From Phoronis ovalis (Eukaryota > Phoronida > Phoronidae): DNA of 12,317 nt. How positions within the stretch are numbered: the first letter of the stretch is position 1; each line of letters starts with the position of its first letter. Where the stretch lies: NCBI GenBank assembly GCA_028565635.1, contig JAOXYB010074277.1, forward strand, positions 11,313 to 23,629. Reading direction: 5' to 3'. Position numbers and translations under genes: made by a program. Of this stretch, positions 1-8,302 are shown one piece after another. The notes below the pieces were generated by a model that saw only the letters and a list, made by a program, of their open reading frames with translations, ran no database searches and was not told the origin of the DNA.

Positions 1-668
1 CAGACACCGTTACACCCCAATATAGAGATGCGCGCCTAGACATAGTTTTGTTGAGAAAAATCGAGTCCTTTCGTGTTTTTTCAAAATTTACAGAGGGTAC
101 AACAAGAAATGTATTTTAAACTATGTATTTTATTGAAGAATAGATATCAAAATACATTGAATGCTATGAATTCCTTTTTAATACACATATGGCATTAGGA
201 GCCAATTGCAACCATGGTTACTACTATATACTAGGCTGAATATAGATCCGATAAGTGTATTAATTAGCATTTTTTTCTCTTTTCCTTTTCTTTTGCCCCT
301 GGGCACCCATGGGGACATTTCAGTTTGAAAGTGGATGTAACTTCACACAAAAAGTGACAGAAAGCACAATTTGAAAATGTCATTCACCCAGTTTTCTGTG
401 TATTTATCACTAATTCCACCTAGTGGTATGTTGTTAGAGGTCACACAAAAGTTAATTGGTTAACACTGCACTTAAAATTGGGAGTAGGCATGAGGTATGA
501 CTATCTTTATTTGTGACTGAACAAAATCTCGACAGGGATAATCAATTGTATCTGTATGTCATATCACCTAGTGGTGAAATTCAAATACTGCCATTAGAAG
601 GGGTAGATTCTTGTTGGTCCAAATTAGCAATTGCGAGATTCTTATGTGTTTCTTGATTTTCTTTATAG
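1..668. other. Non-coding stretch, probably last intron of the upstream gene
   Basis: I see no convincing exon here. The stretch ends in a textbook acceptor (pyrimidine-rich run then TTTATAG at 662-668), which is why I read it as intron of a + strand gene that starts left of the window. It carries two copies of an 11-base word CACCTAGTGGT (417-427 and 565-575), described separately. The gene assignment is inference from the acceptor and the short open frame after it. Confidence 0.4.
416..577. promoter_or_regulatory. Pair of CTCF-core-like words, 148 bp apart
   Basis: The word CACCTAGTGGT occurs at 417-427 and again at 565-575. Read on the minus strand, the first site is CCACTAGGTGG (416-426), which fits the core of the known CTCF motif (CCASYAGRKGG) at every position. 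The second fits at 10 of 11 positions and sits inside an imperfect hairpin, TCACC-TAGT-GGTGA (564-577). Short matches like this arise by chance, and the flanks share weak similarity, so the two could equally be pieces of an old repeat. Binding is not shown. Confidence 0.25.
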
Positions 669-713
669 ATTGATGAAGACAGCATAGATGACCTGGGAGA
701 TCTGAAACGGTAG
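669..713 (+). CDS. Probable terminal exon of an unidentified upstream gene
   Basis: A strong acceptor (TTGATTTTCTTTATAG ending at 668) is followed directly by an open frame in phase 0 that reads IDEDSIDDLGDLKR and stops at TAG (711-713). The other two phases stop at once or after five codons. The peptide is strongly acidic with a basic end, as in many flexible C-terminal tails. I do not recognise the protein, and the exon is too short to carry a domain. The upstream exons lie outside the window. What supports it is the acceptor plus a well-formed hydrophilic tail; what weakens it is the short length, since a 14-codon frame is easily found by chance. Confidence 0.4.
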   Translation: MDEDSIDDLGDLKR

Positions 714-1140
714 CTAAAGTAATGATTTAGTCATTTTGTAAATTAATTTGTAATTTTAATTTACAATTTTTCTGTATATAAAATGAAATGAAAAAAGAAA
801 TCGTTTCTATAATTTCCTTGAAATTAAGTTGTGTGTTCTATACTGTTTTTTCTGTGTTCTCGACATCAAAAGAATTTTTATAAGATACTAGAAAATAACT
901 TGCATGTTAGAAAAATAATTGTATCAAAGCAGTATTTTAATGCTCTTTCCCAATGATTGTAGTGCACATGACTAGGGGGTGTAGAAATACACAAAAAAGG
1001 ATATGTAGGTACGTTTGGAGATGATTAATACCTGATAAATAACTAAAAAAAAAAACATTTCTTACAAATTTCCTTAAGAATAACCCTTTGTTATAGAGAT
1101 TTTAGTTGTACACTAGTTTATTTGCTCCACCTAATGACAA
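714..1140 (+). other. Putative 3' UTR and intergenic A/T-rich stretch
   Basis: This follows the TAG of the short terminal exon. It is rich in A and T, has no long open frame, and contains AT-rich words such as TATAAAATGAAATG (776-789) but no canonical AATAAA. A perfect inverted repeat lies at 736-766. The last bases approach a Death-domain-like open frame. Confidence 0.35.
736..766. repeat. Perfect 11-bp inverted repeat (hairpin) after the upstream stop codon
   Basis: TTGTAAATTAA (736-746) and TTAATTTACAA (756-766) are exact reverse complements separated by a 9-base loop. It lies about 22 bases after the TAG of the putative upstream terminal exon, so it would fold in the 3' UTR of that transcript. 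The stem has only two G-C pairs and would be weak as RNA. It could be a 3'-end signal, the core of a small palindromic element, or chance in A/T-rich DNA. Confidence 0.6.
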
Positions 1141-1180
1141 GATGATTGTCCCATTCCACAAGAAGATGTCCTTTTTGCAG

Positions 1181-1311
1181 ACATTTGTCGACAATTCGAT
1201 GTAAAACTGGACTTGAAGAAAAAGTACACTACAGCATTCAGATTTCTGATAAAGGTTGATTATAATTTTATTGAACGCATTCTGCTCAAGTTTCCTCCTA
1301 ATGATAAATTA
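1181..1311 (+). CDS. Exon-like frame resembling part of a Death domain
   Basis: From 1138 to a stop near 1336 one frame stays open for 66 codons. Within it, a good acceptor (CCTTTTTGCAG ending at 1180) and a usable donor (TTA then GTGAGA at 1312) mark off 131 nt, entering in phase 1 and leaving in phase 0. The peptide contains ICRQFDVKLDL, then FRFLIKVDYNFIERI, then PPNDKL. This follows the layout of known Death domains such as that of MyD88: an early helix, a hydrophobic core helix, a D-Y/F-x-F/Y-I/L-E element, and a P-x-x-x-L-L-like turn. The usual core tryptophan is replaced by phenylalanine, and the last two helices are missing. It could be a real exon of an unfinished gene model, a decayed gene fragment, or chance. 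The resemblance is by eye only. Confidence 0.3.
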
Positions 1312-3540
1312 GTGAGAATCATTATTTTTATGTTATAAAAATCGATGAGATTGTCATATCATCCATATATAACTTTTATCTATTACGAGATGAAGAAAAC
1401 ATAAGAGATGTATAAGTATTCGACATTAATATATGTAGAAGTCTGAGTATATACATATAATAAGATATAATAACAGCAATTGTGTTTGTACTAACGAAAC
1501 TAATTTGAAACCCGGATTTGAAACGTTTCAAAAATAATGCACTCAAATTAAATTTACATGATTTTCAAGATGTAAATCCTTGCGTGTGTCTATATACCTT
1601 TGACACGTTTGTGTGATCTGACGTCGGCCAAATACAGTAAACAGTTCCTGGCTGCTACTGTCATTGTATTTTTCCCGAGTACTTTGAATTGTTCGTACGC
1701 ACTGACCGAACATTTGCGAACCAATTTATCTTTTTTCTTTTACACATTTTTATCAGGAAAAATCAGCGTCATTTTAATATTTTATTACGTGATGATGAAA
1801 AGGTTAATTATAACTTAATCAGTTAAAAATCGACTGTTTTTTCCCTGGAGATCGCTTAATTATGACTATAATTAGGTTAACAGGAAGGAAAAGCAAAATA
1901 GCTATTCATTGTATGTCTACGTCAGACTAGCATTAACGGCGCTCAGGAACTCGAGATTACTATTCATTTTTTTTTGGAATAAAACGTTTTAAGCTTTTTG
2001 TGAGAACTTCTTTCTCTACCTTCAAATTAACAAATATGATAGTCGAAATCCCTGGAAAGAAGCTTGAAGTTATTATTCTGAGGTCTAGATCCAGTAAGGC
2101 AAAAAATCCACACTTCTTTATTTCTATTCATGTCCCGAAATCGCGTGCGTATTTCAAAACCAGTACAAAGGTACTTCGCAGATTTTCCCTCTTAAGTATG
2201 TTTGGTTGCTGGATTATTTCAAGAGGAATATCAAAAATTAGCAGTGTATTAAAAACGAATATTCACGACGTTCACGGATCGCATAGCAAGGTCATAGATT
2301 ACATTAATTTTGTAGGAATCAAATAATTATTTACAAGAAAAATCAAGCTAACCCAAGCTTGATCAAATTAGAGTATTATGCTAGTAATACTGGGAAATGG
2401 AAATCAATAAAAATCTTTTTGATAACTAATATATTTCTAATAACATGAATTAATTGATATGCTAAGCGTTTATCGATGTAACAATTGGTTTCAACAAAGA
2501 AAGGCACGTTGTAACACTTTTGTTGGGTGAATGAAGGATACTGGTAACATATTTCTACTTAAGCGTTCGTAGCTTTTTTCAAGTACGTTAACAATAATCA
2601 ATCTTTCTTTTTTGGAAAGCTCTTGCAAACTTAAGTAAATTTAAACCTAGTACTACTCATCTAGTATATTTTTACCCTCCTAGATTATCTTAACGTTTCC
2701 AGTATCAATTAGTACAAAATCCCGCTGGATCATATATTAAATAATAGAAAGTGCTTCATTATAACACAGGCTAAATTAGCTCTAAGACTGGTACTTATTG
2801 TTACGAAACTGAGTAATTACCTTTTTACAGAAAACGTAACAGAAAAACGATATGTTTGATTTTACATTCTTTGGAATATTAGCAACCTATGTGGATTCAG
2901 TTAAAACTTCTGTAAATGTATACTTTGCTTGCGTTCTTAAAAGTATTAAATTTAAAAAAAAATATCCTAAATAAATGTTCTAAAGGTTATTAAAATGCCA
3001 TTAATTAATAAAACAATATCATTTTTAAAATTGATTTGCAAGATATATATAGCAAATGGTAAAAGATATCATTCTCCTTTCGGTGAACATTCTTATGGGA
3101 GCGGTAGGCATGTGATGTATCCTGCGCATATAGATAACATAAATATAATATACAAATAAGAATACAATGTCAACTTATCTAATTTTTCGCACAGAATGTT
3201 GAAAAACGAGATTTTTTGACTTCGTTTTACATACAATCAAAAAAGTTATATCTAGAAGGATCTTAATTGGAAAAAAATATCCAAGAACGCCTCCCTTGGG
3301 AATAATGATCATTTCCTTATAGCATTTCTGTGCTTTCTGTTTAAATTATTAGGATTAAAAAGATAATCTATTTTATGATAAACTGTCTGAAATAAAACTG
3401 CACTATGACCTCATTCAGCACTATATCATGCCTTCTGTTTCGAACTCGAATACAGTGCTATGCGGATTTTAATAAGCACCTAAACATAGTAAAAGACAAT
3501 ATCTTTTTGTTATGCGGATTGAATTTCAATCACCTGTATT
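1312..3540 (+). promoter_or_regulatory. A/T-rich intergenic region with presumed promoter and 5' UTR of the ankyrin-CARD gene
   Basis: No domain-bearing exon is visible in these 2.2 kb. An ATG-initiated open frame of 96 codons (2036-2326) encodes a basic peptide I cannot assign. It is followed by an 8-bp hairpin (2342-2349 with 2356-2363). TATA-like words are frequent (for example around 3044-3050 and 3372-3380), so none can be called a promoter. Close to the start codon, an upstream ATG at 3405 opens a frame that runs past the ankyrin start. Possible 5' UTR acceptors occur before 3541, so the first non-coding exon may lie further upstream. Confidence 0.35.
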
Positions 3541-6538
3541 ATGACGGAGTTGACCTCGAGGGTAATTCAGGCTATTCAAACGCACAATGCGACTTTATTA
3601 CGACAGTGCTTGGACTTGAGTCTGGAAAGCTTATGGGCGGAAGACACTCTACAGGTGCTACGAAACTTTCGTATTGACGATGTTATTCATACGAAACGTC
3701 CCTCACATTCACATGGGGACATTTACGTACACAAACCGACGCTACTGTTGCTTGCAGTATTGTGTGGTACATCTGAAATAGTTGAATATTTAGCCAGTGT
3801 AGGTGAGGGGTTAGATGAAACATGTGTTATTGAGGATATCACCAGTAGCCCACCTGAATACGAAAACGTCACAGCTGTATTACTAGCTTCATTGCTTGGA
3901 AAGATTGTTATGGCTAAAAGTTTGGTTAACGCCGGTGCGTCGATAAATAAAACCACCAGTTTAGGAGACACGCCTCTATTTGAAGCGTGTTATGAGAGTC
4001 ATGGTTCCTTAGTACAGTTCCTGGTTAAAAATGGGGCGGAAATAAACACCTGTAACGAGAAAGGAGTTACGTGTCTTATGATAGCGGCGTATGTAGGTAA
4101 TATAGATATTGCTAAGTTGTTATTGAATAACGGTGCGAATGTAACAGCTACTGACAAAAGAGGTAGAAATGCTTTATTTTATTGCGTGTCAGGGGGACAC
4201 TTAGAATTACTGAAATTCTTTTTGAGTTACGTGGAAACAAGGCAAGATTTTAATGGCATGACTATTTTAATGGAAGCTGCTTTAAATTGTCATATTGATA
4301 TTGTAAAATATCTCGTTGAAAATAGTAAAGAAATAGGTATTGATGTAAATGCTAAAGATAAAAATGGTCGTAACTGTTTTTTCTATTGTTGTGAAAGCGG
4401 TAAGCTAAATACATTTCAAGTATTTGACTACCTATATAGGAGAAAAGCAACTGTAGTGCCATCAGTGGAAGATAGAACATTACTTATGTTGGCTTGTCTT
4501 AAAGGTAGTTTTCCAGTTGTCGAGTTCCTAGTAAAAAACGCTTCTCGCTTCGGCATCAATATTAACGAGAAAGATAATAAAGGCAGAAATTGCTTGTTTT
4601 ATTGCATAACTGGAGGCTATTTAAAAATGTTGGAATATCTGTTGCATGAGGGCGTGAGGGCAGAAAGTAGTTGTGATGGCGTGAATATAATAATGCAAGC
4701 AGCTGGAAAGGGGAAAATAGACCTTGCATTATACATAATGCTACATAATAAAGAACTGCGCATTGATGTCCATCAAAAAGATAAAGATGGTTGGAACAGC
4801 TTGTTTTATTGTGTAGCTGGGGGCCATACATCACTGTGTCAAACGTTGATTACAAATGGGATCAAAGTTGAAACAGCCAATGATGGTCGCACCGTTATCA
4901 TGCAAGCAGCTGCCTGCGGCCATCTTGACTTGTTGCGCTACCTATTGGATAATTATTATGTACTGGGATTAGATGTTCAAGATAAAGACAAAGATGGGTG
5001 GAATGCGGCATTTCATTCCGTGCATTCAGATAATCTTGACATTTTAGAGTTTCTTCTAAAAAGAGGAGCTCGAATTGAACCCGCAAATAATGACCAAACA
5101 TTACTAATGGAAGCAGCACGAAAAAATAAAACAAATTTTGTTAATTTTCTTGTTGAAAATGCCCGCCGTTTGCAAATCGATCCTCAGTCTTGTGACCAAG
5201 ATGGAAAAAACTTATTGTGCTATTGTGCTTCCAGTGGGAATCTAGCTTTGTTTGAAGATTTTCGCAATCTAGATGCTAGTATACAAACCGACAGCCATGG
5301 AAGAACAGTTTTAATGCAGGCTGCGCTTGGTGGCCATTTTGATATGTGCCAATACCTATTAGACAATGACATAGTACTTGGGTTAGATATTTTTGCAGTG
5401 GATAATGATGGTCGCAATGCCATTTATTACTGTATTGAAAGTGGGAAATTAGAACTCCTACTACTTTTAATCAAGTACCGTTTATCTATGATTAAGGATA
5501 ACACTGGTAAAAATAATTTAATGCAGGCAGCATTACTAGGGAACTTAAAAATAACACAATATCTAGTTGATCACTCCATACAGCATAATATCGATATCCA
5601 AGCCAGTGACCAGAACGGCGAAAACGTCTTGTTTTATGCTCAACGTTCCGGAAACGTTGATGTACTGAGAATATTACTTGAAGCTGGCGTCCAGCTGATT
5701 GCCAGCATATCTGGTGCTAATATAGTTCAAGGGTGTATACAAACAGAACGATTAGACGTATTAAAAGTTATTTTACTGTACGGTCGAGATGATCAGCTGT
5801 GTCAGCTATCTTGGGATAAGCACTATGGTGCCTTGCTGTTCCATCAATGCGTTGTAGAAGGAGATATAAAAATATTACCTTTGTTAGAGAAATATTATAA
5901 TCCAGGCAACGATATGGATGAGAATGGACTTACATCATTAATGAAAGCGTGCCAGCAAGCGGATTCCATAATGGTGAAGTACTTAGTGAACATAGTTAAA
6001 GTTGAAGTAAATCGTGTAGACCGACATGGAAAAAATGCCTTATTCTATGCAACAGAATCCAGAAATTTTGAAAATATTCGACTGCTATTAGAAAATGGAG
6101 CGAAACCTTTAGCTGACGATCGGGGTCATACAGTTGCGATGGTTGCGGTGGAGAAGGGACAAATATTTATTGCGGATTATCTTCTGAATTATTCTGATTC
6201 TCGTTTGAAACTGGCCAATGCATGTGATAACGAAGGTAGAAATTTGGTTCATTTTTGTGCTCTTGGAGGAGATTGTGTAATGTTGAGTGTTTTAATCAGT
6301 CACGGATGCGAAGTTGATGTAGCCGATATCAATGGCACAACTCCACTAATGCTAGCTGCCGCCAAAGGAAAAACCATGTTGGCGTCTCGTCTCATAAAAG
6401 AAGGAGCAAAGCCAAATAAAATTGATGTTAAATTTCGTTCATCTCTACACTTTTGTTGTGATGTTGAAAATGCAAGCTTGACATGTATAGGAATGTTGAT
6501 TTATCGTGGAGCTGAAGTCAATGTTCGTGATGATTTAG
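3541..6538 (+). CDS. Ankyrin-repeat / CARD protein, exon 1 (ankyrin superhelix)
   Basis: This exon encodes about 1000 residues, almost all ankyrin repeats. The ATG at 3541 is taken as the start: an in-frame TGA lies at 3520-3522, no acceptor AG lies between them, and position -3 is A. Residues 1-60 form a helical lead-in. Degenerate repeats follow at about 64-140, then a canonical one near 141-173 (GDTPLFEAC, LVKNGAEIN). From residue 175 the repeats alternate between type A (T-x-L-M-x-A-A) and type B (G-R-N-x-L-F-Y-C) in a 69-residue pair, about twelve pairs in all. No signal peptide or membrane segment is seen, so a soluble intracellular protein is likely. Ankyrin arrays are protein-binding scaffolds; the partner is unknown. 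The exon ends at G6538 in phase 1 before an excellent donor, GTAAGA. Reading through adds nine residues after codon 1000 and stops at 6570, which I take as intron. Confidence 0.9.
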
Positions 6539-7264
6539 GTAAGATTAGGTTGTACCCTCGGGGATTATAACATTTAGGAGCACTGAAGATGATCAATCCA
6601 AATCAGTCATTTACTGAAAAATAAATTAATTATAAACAGTTAGTATCCTTGAGAGCTTTCTACTCAATAACAGACGGTACGTATCATAGTCTTTCCAAGT
6701 TAATCTGACCAACTGACGTGTAAAAATTAGAAACAGGGATGCGAAGGCACTCAAGGATATTGAATTCATATAGTTATTAATCAGAGATTAAATAAAACTA
6801 CATATGCTGTAAGCAGCTATTATAACTCAGCATCTTGCCGATTATATGCTTGTAGTACACAAGTTATGTACTTGGTCCTTATCTATAAGATATTTATTAT
6901 GGTTTGGTATCTCGATTGATACATACCAGTATCTGCATCGTGTCGCAGGGGTATTGTAGTTAATATATAAAGCGAGGACAATTATTAACTTTATAACAAT
7001 GTATATTATATACCAGATATACATTAGATTTTGATTTACTGTCTAAATGCTAATTCCACATTTACGAAAAATTAATATCTATATGCAGTACAGTAAATTG
7101 TCTGTTTACTGGTAACAACCACAGATATGGAACAAACTATCTGATAATTCAACTTACCATTTTGGGAATTACCAAGGTTCATATATTTCATTTTATCTCT
7201 TGTAAAGTGTTTTATGTGATTTTGTTGCATAGATCATTATTTTAACATTCATCTTTGTTTTAAG
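6539..7264 (+). other. Intron 1 of the ankyrin-CARD gene
   Basis: Donor TTTAG|GTAAGA (6538/6539) and acceptor CTTTGTTTTAAG|GGG (7264/7265) join in phase 1. The joined protein runs DDLG-ETPLMKAC, which restores an uninterrupted ankyrin consensus across the junction. That makes this the best supported intron in the window. Inside it I see only A/T-rich sequence with no element or gene. Confidence 0.85.
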
Positions 7265-7432
7265 GGGAGACTCCGCTCATGAAGGCGTGCAGCAGAGGTA
7301 ATATTTTGGCTGCAAAATGTTTATTGGATCGTGGTGCCGATCCGATTCTTCACGATTACCTGGGAAGAGAAACTGTGGAATTATGCCCACGAAATGACCA
7401 CTTATTGCGAAAAGTGTTACGCCATTATTCTG
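7265..7432 (+). CDS. Ankyrin-repeat / CARD protein, exon 2 (last repeat and cap)
   Basis: After splicing in phase 1, this 168-nt exon reads ETPLMKACSRGN, then AAKCLLDRGADP, then a shorter half repeat (LGRETVELCPRND) and a helix ending LLRKVLRHYS. The first part is a canonical ankyrin repeat of the A type; the rest looks like the C-terminal cap that closes an ankyrin stack. It ends at G7432 before a good donor (GTATGT), again in phase 1. If the donor is not used, 12 more residues are added and the frame stops at 7468-7470, giving a CARD-less product. The ATG at 7279 is internal and should not be taken as a gene start. Confidence 0.85.
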
Positions 7433-7571
7433 GTATGTTACATGTAAAAAATATTGTTATGATAAACTAATATTTATGGTATTTTTTACTGTAAATAGGT
7501 TATGTGGGTCGAGAGAAGGGTATTGTAAAAAATGTGGAACTCTGGGTTTAATAATTTTGTACCAAGCAAAG

Positions 7572-7679
7572 AAAAACGGGATAAAGATGAAAAAGTACAC
7601 TGCGAATGTTCCAAAAACTCAGTTTCTCAAAAAAAAATATGTTGCAAATCTAAGTTGGTATGCATGGCAAAACAGTTAG
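7572..7679 (+). CDS. Possible linker exon between ankyrin array and CARD
   Basis: This 108-nt stretch (exactly 36 codons, phase 1 at both ends) is open and bounded by AAAG (ending 7571) and the donor TTAG|GTAGAT (7679/7680). It would add a basic, cysteine-containing linker (KRDKDEKVHCEC, then KKICCKSKLVCMAKQL) without changing the frame into the CARD exon. The donor is good, but the acceptor is weak, with a poor pyrimidine tract and a competing AG five bases upstream. Using an earlier acceptor at 7498 instead gives a short tail that stops after about 16 residues. It could be a cassette exon, or not an exon at all, with exon 2 joined directly to the CARD exon; both give an intact frame. Confidence 0.3.
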   Translation, partial: KNGIKMKKYTANVPKTQFLKKKYVANLSWYAWQNS

Positions 7680-7793
7680 GTAGATATCTGAGACTTTCTC
7701 ATCTGCTGAATCAAGTTTAGAAATTTAAGGTGGTGAGCAAGTTTGTTTATTGCGTAAAATTCCTGTTCAGATTTTAACTGATTTTTCTTACAG

Positions 7794-7864
7794 ATTTCAA
7801 AGTCCAGTTGTTCTGCGCTTGGAATAATGATTGCCCGTTGTTTGAGTGCCTTATGTATTCTTAA
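7794..7864 (+). CDS. Possible alternative terminal exon without CARD
   Basis: A strong acceptor (GATTTTTCTTACAG ending at 7793) is followed by an open phase-1 frame reading DFKVQLFCAWNNDCPLFECL, then three more residues and a TAA at 7862-7864. It fits in frame behind either exon 2 or the linker exon. No phase-1 donor lies inside, so it can only end the protein, giving an ankyrin-only isoform that lacks the CARD. The acceptor is the best in this interval, but the peptide matches nothing I know and 23 codons is short. Confidence 0.25.
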
Positions 7865-8302
7865 CAATGATAATTTTTTAAATTGTCCAAGGGGAAAATA
7901 TATAGTAGTACACTAAGTGTATTATATTGGAAGTAGGGTTTAAAATTGCACTTTTGCAAATTACAAATAATTAATTGCTTTTATACATTTTAACTAATTA
8001 CATATCGTCTGTTAGACTATCATTTTATATCCAAAGTAATATGTTTATCATTAAGTTGCTACAGAGGTATAATATAAATAATATATTATGGACAAATCAA
8101 AAAACAGATTCCTTAAAAATTTTGAAAGCTTTTTTGTACGTTGAACACAACGACTTGCTGAGAATATCCTGGTTGTAAGATCAGTTGTGATTAATTCTCA
8201 TGCACAAGCTGTTTTTGTTGTTGGTGTCCCGGGTTGGTATGTGGCATAGTCACCCTCATGTATTCGTCTTACTTACTACGACATGTACTTTTCTTTATGT
8301 AG
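7865..8302 (+). other. Intron before the CARD exon
   Basis: A/T-rich sequence with no recognisable element. It ends in a pyrimidine-rich tract and acceptor (CTTTTCTTTATGTAG ending at 8302). An ATG at 8200 lies in frame with the CARD and would prefix it with a hydrophobic stretch (MHKLFLLLVSRVG and onward), but the strong acceptor and matching phase argue that these bases are intron. Confidence 0.55.

Noticed and set aside
1600-1818. 72-codon open frame with hydrophobic stretches
   Set aside because: Non-ATG start, composition follows the A/T-rich background, no splice context; likely chance.
2036-2326. ATG-initiated 96-codon open frame encoding a basic peptide, followed by an 8-bp hairpin
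   Set aside because: No domain, no recognisable composition, no clear splice sites, and this length is not rare in 2 kb of sequence. Kept only as a note in the intergenic description.
3723-5423. Several minus-strand open frames of 67-90 codons
   Set aside because: They lie opposite the ankyrin exon and are reverse shadows of its repeated coding sequence.
7164-7173. NF-kB-like word GGGAATTACC in intron 1
   Set aside because: One mismatch to the consensus and intronic position; words like this are expected by chance.
7476-7679. Open frame with Cys pairs (CGSREGYCKKCG) in another register over the linker region
   Set aside because: It does not connect in phase to the CARD exon and ends in a stop at the same place as the better-fitting linker donor.
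8200-8302. ATG-initiated hydrophobic extension in frame with the CARD, like a signal anchor
   Set aside because: A strong acceptor at 8302 and phase-1 agreement with the ankyrin exons explain the CARD exon better; the hydrophobic residues come from the intron pyrimidine tract.
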